Positions 26,755-39,425 of a DNA stretch of 64,000 nucleotides are shown in pieces. The notes beneath the pieces were generated by a model, which saw nothing but the letters and a program-made list of their open reading frames with translations, made no database searches and had not been told where the DNA came from. The stretch is from Klebsormidium nitens (Eukaryota; Streptophyta; Klebsormidiophyceae; Klebsormidiales; Klebsormidiaceae). The position numbers and the translations under genes are program-made. The number at the start of each line of letters is the position of its first letter. Position 1 is the first letter of the stretch. The DNA lies in assembly GCA_000708835.1 (NCBI GenBank), contig DF236953.1, forward strand, positions 422,523 through 486,522. Direction: 5' to 3'.

Positions 26755-29700
26755 CTAAGCACAACGCCTTATTTCATAGTAGGCTGCTAAGTAATCATCC
26801 GAGCTCTTTCCGTCCCAGGTGAAGTCTTGTCGCATTGCGGCCTTTACCCAGTCAGCCCACAGATCGGGATGCTCAACCTGCAAACGGAACCATTTTTGCG
26901 GTACAGTCAGTCGGAGGAGTGTGACTAATGTGACCAGTTCTGCAGACACTGCTGAGGTTGTGCACACTGCTGAGTATGGCTACCAGGCACTTGAGCACCG
27001 ACACTGGACGCGTACGACTTGGCCTCTGAGTCGCCACACTAACGACCTGACAGCACTCATCCTGAGTGTTGACTGAGTCTATCTTCAAGCAGTCATTCTC
27101 GAAGTAAGAGGAGGAGAACAGCGGACGTACACATGAGATATTTGAAAGGCCCAATCTCAGGTCCGGACGGGACTCGGCATGTGTCAGGAATCTGCATGAT
27201 GCATTGCCTGGATACTGCTTACCTTCTTCGCAAGCGCCCTCGACAGCTGGCTGGTCAGATCTGACGCCTCGTCCGAAGCGAAGGGGAAGCCAGGCGGGCC
27301 ATCAGGACCTCGTCGAGCGCTGTCAACGTCGTACAACCTGCAACGGAGCAGAGTAAGTTTGCGCGTCGACCGAAAGTCTACCACCCCCCACTTTTTTTGT
27401 TGTCAGGCCACGTGGTTCAGGAAACCCTGGTTTCGGCAGTGGTTTGCAGCAAACCCTCCACATCTGTGTGCCCTATATCTTCCAATTCTGTACCAAAGCT
27501 CAGTCCAAAGCTAATGGGAAATGGCCATGAGTGGTGGCACTTGCCGACAAGGCTTTTTTGAGCAGAAAATATGCTAATTTGATTGATATAGGCGACACAA
27601 TCACCTCAGTGTTGCAAACCTCTCACAAACCGAAACTTGTGCAAAGCAGGCCTCTAATTGGCTGAAAAACCTGGGATGGCCTCGGTCGACGCGCAACCTA
27701 CTTCTCATTCTCAAAAGTGCGCTCAGGACTATCGACTTGCTTATTCACGCTTCGGAAGTGCAAAGAAAGAGGACTGATGGCCATGCCAAAAGGTAGCGCG
27801 TGCTACCTCAAAATACACAACAGACTCTTGGGGTGGAAGTCAACCGACAGAGCGCTCTCCTCATGAGACGTTGGCAAAGCGGCAATTTCAATCTCTTGAA
27901 GAAGTTCGCAGGGAAATCAACGGCGTCACTCCCCGTCCAACTTGCTCACGACGTGCCACGTGTCCACTTACACGTCGTTCTGACCGTACAGTTGCCGGGC
28001 CACGGGCAGCGCCCCGTATCGGAGGGCCACGATCTGCAGCTGGTTGGTGGGCTCGTACACTGCCGGACACACCAGGATGTCCGAACCCGCAATGAGCCGA
28101 TGCGCCAGACTGTCGTCCCACTTGATCTCAACGCGTGCGCTCCCAACCTGCGGAGTTTAGGCATTGCTTCTTTAGGTTTCGTTGACCGACAGTGCTTCGG
28201 TCTCCGACTTCGCCAAACCGCTTCACGTTCATGCAGACACATCTCTCTTTGCGCTCCAATTCTTCCGTGTCAATCGAACACGTCTTCGTAACCTTTGAGG
28301 ACGACTGATGAATTTTTGTACTTTTCAAACGGTACGGACATTCAGGAGATAGGTTCTCTTGTCGGAAATAAATGCCTAGGACGCATGCGTTCATTACGCA
28401 TCCAGCAAATCCCGTGCTGCCAATGAGCAGAGGACCAAAAGACAATCAGATACGAGGTATTTCGAGAACCACCTTTTCAATCTTGCTTTTGACTTTTTCT
28501 TCGCAAACCAGTTCAAGCCCAAGAAGTCCAAGAGACCAGCCAAACAAGACCTTGAGATGTCGAAGCACGGCGTTCGAGTGCAAAGCAGCTTAGACGGCTG
28601 TTCAGAATGTTTTGAGAGCGTCTTTCGGACCACTGCAATATACTCAAGGAAAGAAACCCCAAAGCATTTCCGCTAGCGAATCAGCCTCTGGTCTAACGCG
28701 CGTCCTCTCTCGACACGCGTTCAGCACGAAGAGCAAACCAACAAAATAGATAAATTAAATGCTTCGAATCGACGGCGCAAGAGTTTCTGAGTAACGACAG
28801 AAGAAGCCTGACAGGATAACCCAGACAGCGTGTTAGAATATTCCTGTATGTACGGAAAAAATGGGGGAGAAAGCTCACCCCAAACTCGAGTGCTAGGTCT
28901 TCTAGCTGAACTTGCACCCGCGGTTCCCTGCTGGACCCCACGATAACGAACTGCGCACCGTAACGAAACTTCAACTTGGGCAAAAATGAGATGTAATTTA
29001 GCCTGCCGCCTTGATGAGATGGTCTCAGAATGCAATGACCAACGTGTCAGGATGTGTTTGAGCAAGTAACGCATCTGTGAGATGCTGGCACATTTCATGA
29101 TTGAGCAATGGGCATCGAAGATGACAATCCAAGCGCTAGGTACGTCAACAAACGTAACACCAGATGTCGCTGCGACAAGCTTTAGCGTTTGATTACGCGA
29201 GCAAACTGCGGACTACTCAAACCTGCGCATTCGGACGTCTGCTCGAAGCCGCTTTCTGACGCCACTAGAGGACAGAAAGTGACTCGTTGTCGCCGTGAAT
29301 CCAACCCGGCTCTGGCAGGTTGAGCGAGCGTAAACAAGTTCCTAACTCTAACCCAGCTGGGTCAACACGTACTACTCCGCCTTCGTTTGAAGAAGCACAG
29401 AGAGCAAAAGGGTTGCGACCAAAAGGCTTCGATGATTCTCAAAGATCCGATGAACTGGGCAGGTTTTCATGTGTAGCTTTTGGACCGTAAGCACTTTCTG
29501 AAAAGGCTCCAGTGGTTTTGGACTATTATACGTACTTGGCCCCCTTGTTGTAACGTTGTGTTGAGAGCGGCTCGAATCAGCTCCAGCTCCTTTTCCCTCA
29601 CAGCTGGCGCGATGCATCCCACCTAAAACAAGACGTGCGACGTCAAGAAGTCTCCGAGACTGGCGGAGGTAGAAGTCTGTTAATTGATGTAACTTCCCGT

Positions 29701-32700
29701 TGAAGTCCTGGTCCAGACAGAGTCCCCATTTTACGTGACCAGGCAACCACGTTTACCGTTTCGCTGTCGAATAAAGAGCTGAAGGCCGGATGATTCAAGC
29801 AGCAAAACTTTCCAAAACATGCTTCTCCGGAGCATATTGCAAGGCGACCTGCTTCAAGGCTTCAGAATTCCGGGATTCCAGGGTTCTAAACCTGGATGGG
29901 AGACAGAATCCGTTACCTCATAAGCGTGCAATTCGGCAAAAACTGGTGACTTTGTGTAAATGACAGGTCAAAAGGTGATCATTCGGAGATTGAAAGTTTG
30001 CTACGAGGAATCTACCAAGATACATCCAGAGCGAGGCACCAGCTTGAATAAAGCAACGGCCACAAATGATGTCACGGTGCTGACATCACTGCTGGCCCTT
30101 TCCAGACCAGATACACGACCAACTGCCTCCGTTAAAGGGTATAGGCACTTTCGTAGCCGGTTGCGTCCCACGCTGCAAGTTTTGTTATACTTCCCTGCTC
30201 AAAAGCGGTGATGAAAAGCGAGACCTTTCCATCCATCTCACCAGCGGGACGTCTTCTTGAGGAAGGTTAAGCTCCTCCCGCAGGCTCGTCCGATTCGCGT
30301 CCTTTCCGGACGGGTCCTCTGCGGAGTACGACGTCGAGAGCGCAGGATCCCGTTCCGGGTTCCACACCATGTCGTTCAGCCCGCTGAGGATGCCCACTAT
30401 TTTGGCCCTGGGACAACGATTCGAAGGGTCTAAAAGAAGTCTGAAGTATAAGTCCTTACAGCAGTCGTGAACGAGCTCAGCGTACGTGTCGAGGCCGTGC
30501 CAGTCTATTTTCGAAGGCCTGCAGCTCAATGACGCATCTAGTAGACTTGGATATCAGAGACCAACTAGGCCAGTTTTCTGCGACAATCAGCCGCAACTGG
30601 AAAGGACACTTCGCACCGATTTGCTGTGTGCATTCAGCAGCTTGGCGCCCGGGCTGCTGGCAGATAATCTTCCCGAAAGCAAGCCGCACAATCTACAACC
30701 TGAGTCACCAGCGCTCCGCTTCGCTTGACATTGCGGACTTTCAATACTCCTTCGCATGCTAGGGGAAATGTTACCCCTGCAACAAATGCAGGGTTTCGAC
30801 AACCAGCACTGATTTACGTGGGAAGAGCGGTCACTTACTCGTGTTGTTGCAAGGTCGGCTCCATCCCGTAGCCCAGGTTGGTCTTGACGTCGCTAGCATA
30901 CGTTTGTGAAGCGGTTGTGACCTTGTTCGAGTACACGATGCCACCCTGCGCAAGAGACAAGACTGACTCAGAGGGCCTCATGTTCGAGCTATCGCACCTT
31001 TCATGGTTGCGAGGTGCAGAGAGCAAACAGCGGACAGAGTGTTTGAATAGAGTAGTAAGCTTGACAACAGCTTTGGCAAGCAACAAAGGGACAGCATTTT
31101 GATGCATACTGGCGTCTTCAACGGAAGAAAAAAATGCTCAAAATTTCCCAGAAAACTGCCAGCAGATCTTCCTCTCGAACCCAAGGGTATCAGGAGAGAC
31201 GCCCGAGATACACATCAGGAAACCGGGTAGAATGTGTCATCGGCACAGCCCCGGACCGACTGCTCTCGTAGAGATGTTCGATGCCATCTTAGCCCGGTCT
31301 GAACCGTTCTGACCCATACGAGACTCCAAGAGTAGCACAATGCTCCGAAGGCCACGGCCTGGCTGGCGTACAGAAGACTTACCTTCAGCAGATTTATCAT
31401 GCTCGGGTCGAGGTTGTCTTGCAACCGATCTGGCCGGTTGAGCTGGGAGTGATCCAGCCCGCAGAGGGCCAACTTTTCTGGGGGTGCCGTGCACTGAGAA
31501 CAGACACGAAAGTAACCCGATGTTAGAAGCAGCGGCGCTTCGGCCAGACAAAAGGGTAGCTCAAAGCTTGCGAAGGAGCAAGCGACTCATTGACAGCAGG
31601 ACGCATTTGCATCTTTCTTTCGTGGGGATGTTCGGCGCACTTCAGGAAGCTGTGTGCAAAGGACTTTCTTTGCGGAACATTAATTTGCGGGGGTCTCAGA
31701 GGCGTGCTAAAGAGCATGCCTTCCCCTTTTCCGTGCAGACAGAACGGATGAAAGGAGAAAGCGGAATCCCAGCGGGTCACTTTCGATGACACTCCTCAGT
31801 TACAACCTTTCAAATCAACGGTCCGAAAAGGTCTTTCCGGCGGAGTTGGCCGTCGATTTCCTGGGGGCTGGCGGAGGTTGCCCGGAAGTCCAATGTTCTC
31901 CCTCCATCCTTTCTGACACTCCTCCGAGGAATATATTAAAGTACTCATGAAGTCAGAAACAAGAGAAGTCAGCAATCAATCGGAACATGAACATCTCAGG
32001 AAGCGGGCGGTAGCGCAGACCTGGTACTTGAAGTCGTGGCAGGTGAACATGATGCGCGTGTCTTGCAAGCCCGCGTTGTAGAAGATGTCCCAAAAGAGCG
32101 GCGCGATGGCAGCCGTCTGCCAGTTGTGCAAATGCAGCACGTCCGGCTGCTTGCCCACCTTCTGCACGTACTCCAACGCCGCGCGACTGAAGTAGGTGAA
32201 CCTGCGGAGTGAAGACTTTCATTGATGAGTACTTTGGTTCATTGCGGAACAAGGGCTAGCTTGGTTGGTTGTTGGTTACTGATGGGTTCACCGTTATCTA
32301 GCGTTTTTCAGGCTGCTTGCCCACCTTCTGCACGCACTCCAGTGTAGCGCGACTGTAAGTAGGTGAACCTGCGGAGTGAAGGCTTTCATTGATCAGCACT
32401 TTGACTCCTTGTGGAAGCAAGAAACTCCATTGGTTGATTGTTGGTTACTATTTGTTATCCACTAGTTAGCGTTTTTTAGGCTGCGTGCCCACCTTCTGCA
32501 CGTATTCCAGCGCCGCGAGGCTGAAGTACGTGGATCTGCATAGTCCGGATAGTCCTTACTTGAGTACTTGGTCAGTTCATTTCGTATCCTTAACGGTAAA
32601 TGATCGAGCTATTACCAATTTTCTGCACATAGGTACACCAGGGCCGCGCGCTGAAGCACGGGAACCTATGGAGCAAGGACAAACTTGCACTGCCAAGGTC

Positions 32701-35700
32701 TAAGACAAGATCACAAAGATGTCCAACGAACCTGGGCCGGCGGTAAGTTTCATCAATAGTCTGACGAAAAGTGAGTGGCAAGCACTGATTCAACGATGGT
32801 GTCCGATCGAAAGCCGCACCATTGTCATACAAGTATCAGTACTAGACACTCCCCGACCCCAGGACACCCTATTCTAACAACTACAAGTTAGTCAGAGCGC
32901 GAACATTTTTCGTTGTACATGGTTTCAGCAGAGGGTGCCGATCCTTGCTTCCCCAAGGTCGAGACGAGCTCTCACCTCTCGAAATCGTCTTCGTAGTCGT
33001 AAAATGTCTCTCGAGCAAAGAACTGCTGCGGATGCTGGGGGTCGATCAGCGTGACTGGGATTCCAAACACAACCCTGCGCTCAAGCAAACAGTTATAAGA
33101 AAAAGTGTCTTCAGGTCAAAGAGAACCTCCCGATAGCTGATTTTGATTGACGGCCTCGAGCAAAAGAAACTGGGCCACCACGAGAGCCATTCAGGAAGAT
33201 GCTGACCGTCGTCAGTGGCCCGGCTATTCCTTCCAACCTGCTCGCTCATTCATCAGCAGCTGAGCGCCAGAACTGGGAAGCACCAATGGCCTCCGGTGTC
33301 GCCGCCCTCCAACCGCAAGAGTTATACGCGGACGCATGAGACTTCTGTCAGCCCTCTTTCCGCCTTGACCGAACATCTTTTACAATACCAGATTGTACCA
33401 GGAGCCTATAAATCTGATCAACGAAGGGGCTGCGTAACACCTGTCCTCAATTCTCTGAAGCTCGGCATCCACGATTAACAGCTTAATCCAAAAGGTGTCT
33501 CGTTCAATTGACGACTTATCGATGCCACAGCCCCGCTCGGAAACCTGAACAGAAGGAACGTATTTCAGGTTAGTCAGCAGTCCGCCCGGGTGCCTCACCC
33601 GGTCCAGATTTTGTTGCGGTGCCACTCGCCGTCGAAGTAGGAGTGGAGCTCCCGGGACGCCTCTTGCAGGTCATCCAGCACGCTCATGTCCAGCGACGCG
33701 TACTTCGGCAGAATCACCTCCACCAAGTTGCCTTTCCGCCGTAGCGCTCTGAAGAAGCGCGTCAAGAATACAGTGAGGATTCTGTGAGCGTTGAACACTG
33801 TTGAAATCTCTCGTCGCCTTTGAGCAGTCCTTCCACCAAGTTGCACACCGCTCTGGGGACCTCAGAAAAAGGAGGACAGGGCTGATTGTTGCGAAAATAG
33901 GCAATTGACTTCCTCGGACCTCGAACTTCGTTTCATGCGGATAAGGAAGAACGCCAAGGGATCGGAGAGGCTCCGCTCGGTCAGTAACTAAACAAGCCGT
34001 CAGAAAAAGTATTCACTCTCTCGTCTTTCACTCGCAGGCCTTATCAGGCGTCAGAGCCCCTCCGTTTACTTGTTCCCCTTTCACTTGCAGCCACTTGACC
34101 ATCGCCATGGGACTCTATGCATTCGATGGGCTCTGGCCATAAGTCTTTCTTCGCAGCATCTGACCTGAAAACTGCGACGCAGGTTACAAGTTTTTTGTCC
34201 TCACCTGCACAGCCCCATCACCTTCGCTGCCAGCGTTCCCGTCTCCGCCACGGGTGCCAGCTCCGTGCACACGTGGATCACATGGATCCCCGCCTGAGCC
34301 TTCTGGTCTAGCAGGGGCAACAGCCCTTGAGCCACCGCTTCTGCAGACTGGCCTCTCAGATCCACAAACGCTTCGGCGATGCGCATGTCCCGTTTTTGCA
34401 CAAGTTCGCGGAGGCCGGCGGCCTGTGTGCGGGTGATTATCTCGCCAAGCAGGAGGTTGTCGATGGCTAGGATAAGGGAGCTCCATAGGGCTGGGGGGTC
34501 GGCCTTTGGGTCGCGCTTGTCCCCCACACGGAAGATGCCGCCACCTGTGGAATAGAAAGACTATGAGCACCCGGGAGTGCAGTTGAGAGCCCTGACCAGT
34601 ATTATTCGCAAACAGGCACACCGAAGATTTCCTGTGTGCTCAAGTCATCCTGCCTAACACCCGACAAATGGAGTCTTGATGCAACTTTACGCTGGAACCA
34701 GGTTCTTATCGTGAATCCGTCATTGGCTTCGCTTTTTATGCCGGCAGGTGTCACTTCTTTCAGCCAGCGTGATTCTGTGTTGGTACTTTCAAAACATAAG
34801 ATGATGTTCTGCAGGTCTGATCCTCATGGATGGGAAAGTCAAGAACAGCAGCTAAAGGTCTCGCCTGCTCTGCTCTCTGCCAAGGCAATGCTCCCTTCTG
34901 CAGTCTTCAGCCTCTGCCCCAATACGTCCTTGTCGCCGGTGGCAGCCTGGACTTCCGCCTCTAGTTGCGATACTTTGGCCAGGAGCAGCTCCTTGTCTCT
35001 CTCTGCCTTTTGCAGCTCCTCTATTGCAATCAGGCGCTGCTTGTTCAAGTACAGCATGTCTGCAGCAACCGCACGAATCAACATTACACTTCTGTCGTGG
35101 CCACTAATGGGAGCCTGAGGGCAATCCTGGGCCTTAAGAATGTTCAGAGGGATCTATCGGACTCCGACGATGCGGAGGGGACCTGGTGGGTTGGACTAGT
35201 TCCCATCTAGCAAGATCCAACAAGCAGGGGTGCGACAACCTCATTGCGCAGCTCCCAAGTTCTGTCTTTGACCTCAAGAGACTGCATCTCTGTGTTTGTG
35301 TTGGGGAGATTGATGTAACAAGATCTGAGAGTAGGTTTCAAAGGGTCCATTCCAACTCCAGGAGGGAGGCTTGAAAAGAAAGGGTCGACTGACAGTCACA
35401 TGGCGGGCTGCGTATGACGTATGCAATGCTGAGCGGGACAATCTATACATCTACTGATCAACCTTTTCTGCCGGACAATTTAGCAAGCAGAGTAAGTGGC
35501 TCTTCATGCGGGGCTGATGACGCTTCAACAGGCAGATTGCGAACTCACTCTGTTGAGCGTCGTTGAAGAGTTTCATCATGTCCATTGTGTTTGCAGGCGC
35601 CTTCTGATTCCAACCGGGAACCTAACGCAAGCCACAAAACCGGTGTTGATAAAGACGCAGTTTAAAGGCGTCTACTTATAGACTCGCCTTTAATCAGTCT

Positions 35701-36664
35701 TGACACACTTGCTAGGACGCCCCAAGAGAATGATTTGTTTCTGCAGCAGTTACGGCCGCTTCTTGCACAGGGCAACAGGGGTGGTCTGTGGGCTGGCAAT
35801 CAAGCAATCAATCAACCTTCACATTTTTTACCATCATCAAAACCAGAGTGCACAATGCTGGTTCTTACCTGTATGCCCTCAGAGTCCGACGGATTGCTGC
35901 AAAGATCAGATTCTAGAGTTCAATAGGGATGATCAATACAGGGTGCTTTCAACAACTCCAGCCTTACAGCAATTGAGCAGATCTGCAGGTCAACACAGCA
36001 GCCGGCAACGAATCGAGCATCCTACGACGGGCAAGGACAGACGAATGACAATGTCAAACCTCCCACAGGACCACGCATATGTTTCTATTGTGGAAGACAA
36101 ACCTTGTCGTTTCAAGAGTTTGCTTGGCCAATGGTGTATCTCTGTAAGCAAGCAGGGGACATGAACAGTGTTAGGATCGGTCGGCTTCAAGGTAGTCAGG
36201 TCTGTGCAATTGAACCACCCAATCAAACCAGCTGGTCATCCATTGAGGCAGAAATATGTAATTGATGCACCGTCGGCATTACCCTGGTCAGCCACACCCC
36301 TTGCTTGCAGCAAAAGTAGGTGTAGCAGGTTTAGCTTTGAGTCATCTTGCGAACCAATGCATCACCAACGCAGCCACACTTACCCGTTTTGGGAAGACAC
36401 TTGGATCCTTCCAAGCCTGTGCCTCTTCGCCCCAAGATTGCTCAAGCCTGGTCTGTCAGTGACATTACTCCTCCCAATCAAGCTGCTGATGGCAGTGGGC
36501 TTAGTAATGACATTGAGCCGCAATTGGTGAGCACTTTTGATCATCGCAATCTCGCCAGGCGAAGCACCCACTACTTTAGCCATACCCATGTTGTGTTGGC
36601 CAGAAGAACTTTGAATGGCCTTATGGCCCATGGTTGTCTGTGACGCGCACATTCCACCTGCCAT
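26755..36664 (-). CDS. Non-canonical starch synthase, SS4/SS5-like, plastid targeted
   Basis: This is a GT5-family starch synthase relative that likely acts in granule initiation rather than catalysis. Exon 1 (36384-36664, ATG at 36662-36664) encodes a Ser/Thr/Lys-rich leader starting MAGGMCASQTTMGHKAIQ that looks like a plastid transit peptide and ends at a GGGTAAGT donor. Small exons near 36106-36143, 35870-35897, 35551-35622 and 35244-35290 lead to a coiled coil (DMLYLNKQRLIAIEELQKAE, 35059 downward). GT5 exons follow: 34206-34540, 33598-33751, about 32975-33078, 32020-32201, 31382-31496, 30837-30945, 30240-30412, about 29542-29626, 28882-28972, 27972-28150, 27225-27340 and 26755-26880 (TAG stop). 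Family landmarks are present: LHLHNWQTAAIAPLFWDIFY, IMFTCHDFKYQ, GLNDMVWNPERDP. The ADP-glucose KXGGL motif is ETGTL, the later RKTGGLND is RQLYGQND, and EPCGLTQ is EPTNQLQ. Loss of these motifs argues for the SS5 type; plain SS4 is the alternative. N-terminal exon edges are tentative. Confidence 0.85.
32145..32675 (-). repeat. Tandem array of an exon/intron boundary in the starch synthase-like gene
   Basis: A unit of about 167 bp starting ggctgcttgcccacctt occurs at 32145, 32311 and 32479, with a partial fourth copy at about 32619-32675. Each unit covers the start of the exon that ends (gene sense: begins) at 32201, its acceptor and the adjoining intron. Only the 32145 copy runs into the rest of the exon. 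The 32311 copy has an extra t (gactgtaagtagg for gactgaagtagg) that breaks the frame. The outer copies are more diverged, so the array grew and decayed inside the intron. Confidence 0.85.
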
Positions 36665-37185
36665 CGAGCTTGGTGGTTTCTCGGAGGTCGCCGATCAAGT
36701 ATCGACCAAAACGTTGGCAGGCACCCAGCAAGTTCACATTTTCCTTGCTACATTCGAGATCTCACAAGCCTGCTGCCACCGCGTGGTGCCTGTGAGGTGT
36801 GCAAATTCTTTTTGAAGGCGCCCCAAAGCGCCTGCAACAAAGCCCTGAGCCTGCCCTGAGCAGCTTCGATCTGGTCTGATTTGCACAGTGGTGGCGCCAA
36901 AAATGATGATGGCGGTGGGTTCCGCGGGAAGAACACCGGAACGGCGGAAGTATTCCGAAACCGGATCCCAAACCCCGGGCCCTCGCCCAGCGGCGGCCGC
37001 CAACCGCAGCCGCGACACTGTGCTGTACGCGTTAGTCCAGGCTTTGCCGGCCGCGGGGTGCGCTGAAGCTTGATGAAATTACATCCATCAAAAGTGTCCT
37101 AAAAGTTTTAGAAACGTACGAACAGCAGGAGAGCAGGTGCTCTTACAGACGCAAGGAGCACGAAGGAAGAGCGGAGAATAGAAGA
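36665..37185. promoter_or_regulatory. Divergent promoter region of the starch synthase-like and BTB genes
   Basis: This 521-bp stretch lies between opposite-facing start codons at 36664 (minus) and 37186 (plus). It contains a GC-rich block at 36880-37070 with short open frames on both strands (55-95 codons). I recognise none of them and do not call them genes. No obvious TATA element was found. Confidence 0.5.
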
Positions 37186-38976
37186 ATGATGTTCAACGAC
37201 CCTGCTTCGTCTGACGTAGTCGTCATCCTCGTTTCTGGAGATGTGCAAGGGAGTGAACAAACCCCACCTGAAAGTGAGGTTCGCCTTCACTTGCACCAGA
37301 ACGTTCTCAAAAGAGAGTCTCAATACTTCGAAGCACGTATCTCACGATGGCAGGCACCTCACGAGATGAAGCAGGGACTGGAATCCACAAAACCGGAAAT
37401 TGTTGTTAGTTGCACCTCTAGTGCTCAAGTAGAGAGCTATTCGTTTGTTCTGGAGCTTCTGTACAAGGAGAGCGAAGATCATAGTGAGGGAAAGGAAGCT
37501 AAGCTGCTCTTTGGCTGCGCAGCGCAAGCGCTTTCAGTGCTAGAAGCCAGCAGCTTTTTGGCCTGCGAGAGGATCATCAAGCTGTGCTGTGACTACCTGA
37601 ATGCTGCATACTGGCCTTAAGAGGAGGTGGGGAGATACAGGGAATTCATTGAAGGACTTGGAGAAACGGTTGCAAACAAGCTGAGGGACAAGCTTGACTC
37701 CAGAAGAGAGGCAGCCATGTCGGAGTCCCTCTTCAGTAGCCTTCTTCAGATGGCCGTCTCCAAGGCCAATTTCTCAATGAGAAATGGTGAAGTCCAGGTT
37801 GGATCCAGCTTCAAAAGGGCATGGGGGATCCTTGAGAGATACGCGGCTACCAACTGGAAGGGGCTGTCAAAGGACGCGCAAAAGAGGCTCTGGTTTGAAG
37901 ACTTTCGCAGTCTTACAAGTCTTGTTCACGACAGGGTCCTCAAGCGTTCTGTGACTGGACTCGAGCAGGGGCTAAAATTCACTGAGTTCCTGCTGACTTA
38001 CATCTTAAGGTATGATGTATGCAAGGAAAAATTTGTCAGGGCGTGGGCCGAGACGCCCCTGCCTCGGCTAATAGCAGGATGCATCTACGGCGGGGACCTT
38101 CAAAACGGTCACGACTGGGTCACAAGACCGGGTGATTGGCAAGTCCTCACAAACATAGTAAGCAGCCTGTGTAGAACTCTATCTTCGATACTCGAAAGCG
38201 TTGAAAATGGCTCATGCGCCATTGAGCAGACCACGCTGGCAGAGCTCCTGAAGGGCTGGGGGATGGTCTTCGTGGCCCTGGAAAGCCTTCACCAGTCCTT
38301 GCACAAACTTGGGGAGAACAAGGACGAGAGCCTGACAGCAGAAGCTGTTCAGAGGCTACTAGTCTCCACCAAGACGCTATTCGCTTCCCTCGACAGCGCA
38401 GCCCGCGATCAGTGCCGCTTCTACTGGGCCGATGCATCGAGGGAGGTTGAAACCAAGATGCCCTGGAGCACCTTCGTTTACGAGACGATGATGGACTTCA
38501 GCACGACTCAAAATCCTGTTCGGCTCTTGGAATGTCACCTCTATCTCTGGAGGCCCACAGATCCTCTGCCTATCGACAGGTTCTTGAAGGTGGCTCCAAA
38601 TCTCACGCTAGAGCTTTCCGGCATCTGGCTGAAGAAGTTCTCGCACCAATACGCGACCAAGAACGTTTTCTCCATGAGATGCGTCATCGAAGCAAACATA
38701 CTCATTTTCGAGGCAGCCCTATACCCTCAGTCTCCAACTCCAGATGACGTCAGGTTCCAACTTTTAGAGGTCTGGTTCGCAGAGTACGTCTGCTTGGACA
38801 GGAAGAAAGCCGTGGATCCGCGTCTCTCTGAGGCGTTGAAGAAAATCTTCTTGTCTTTGCCGGTCTCTGCCCAGGCTGAACTGGTTGATGAGTATTGGGG
38901 GAAGCTGTACGCCTCAGGATCCCGTTCTAGCTCCTTTGATACATTCTTCGACGACTGGTATATCCGCACGGCCTAG
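37186..38976 (+). CDS. Intronless BTB/POZ protein with an in-frame TAA (possible pseudogene)
   Basis: Proteins of this plant family usually serve as substrate adaptors for CUL3 ubiquitin ligases; the exact role here is unknown. The frame opens at ATG 37186 (MMFNDPASSDVVVILVSGDV) with a BTB fold: LHLHQNVLKRESQYFEARIS is the classic 'own the domain' helix and strand, followed by the LELLYKES segment and the CDYLNAAYWP helix. A TAA at 37618-37620 stops this 144-codon part. The same frame then stays open for another 450 codons (from EEVGRYREFIEGL to the TAG at 38974-38976) and reads as the helical C-terminal region of the same family. No ATG lies at the start of the second part; the codon at 37627 is GTG. 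The absence of introns contrasts with all neighbouring genes and could mean a retrocopy. Explanations: recent nonsense mutation, sequence error, or readthrough. Confidence 0.8.
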
Positions 38977-39329
38977 GAAACTGGTCCCGCCGTAGGCTAA
39001 GGTCGTTTTCTTCGTTGGGGGAGAGAAGCAAAAGCATAACATACCTCCGTATACAAGAACAGTGTCCTCTTGTTGCTTCTTGAAGATGAGCAAGGAACGT
39101 GTGAGTCTCACCGTGCGGTACTTAAGTCTTGAAGGAGGGGTTGGCAAGTATATAGGCTCGAAGCACCTTATGATGACACATGTGCATCGACCAACCTGAT
39201 GTGCGCATATATGGCTGGCCGAGCTAGACGGTAGTTACCTGCAGGTCCTATATATACAACCAAACCGTACGCGTGAGCACTCGGTTGTTTGAACCTAAAA
39301 TACAACTTCGTGCACGATGACCGTATATG
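38977..39329. other. Spacer between the BTB gene and the retrotransposon
   Basis: This 353-bp AT-richer stretch holds the 3' flank of the BTB gene. It includes tatata runs (near 39150, 39210 and 39250). I see no gene. It ends at the probable 4-bp target duplication CGCG. Confidence 0.6.
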
Positions 39330-39333
39330 CGCG
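39330..39333. repeat. Probable left target-site duplication (CGCG)
   Basis: CGCG directly precedes TGTCGCGATCC at the left end and is matched by CGCG after the right LTR. Four bases could match by chance, but they fall exactly at the TG and CA termini. Confidence 0.55.
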
Positions 39334-39425
39334 TGTCGCGATCCTACCTGAGGATCTCTCTCTAAACCCAGCTGCGCCAGGCACCATGAAGCATGTCAAC
39401 GCTATACACCTAACTCTCCTACTCT
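39334..39425 (-). repeat. 91-bp repeat, outer copy beside the left LTR core
   Basis: The stretch from tgtcgcgatcctacctgagg to ctcctactct is repeated at 39784-39875, exactly 450 bp away, on the inner side of the LTR core. No copy is present beside the right LTR. With this segment included, the left terminus reads TGTCGCG, a near inverted match to the right terminus (TGTCACG on the other strand). Confidence 0.9.

Noticed and set aside
26419-26790. Plus-strand frame of 123 codons past RRP5
   Set aside because: It overlaps the last exon of the starch synthase-like gene in antisense and shows no family or splice features.
36888-37073. Small plus-strand and overlapping minus-strand frames between the starch synthase-like and BTB genes
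   Set aside because: No recognisable domain, GC-driven openness on both strands, and no splice or start evidence; left as promoter region.
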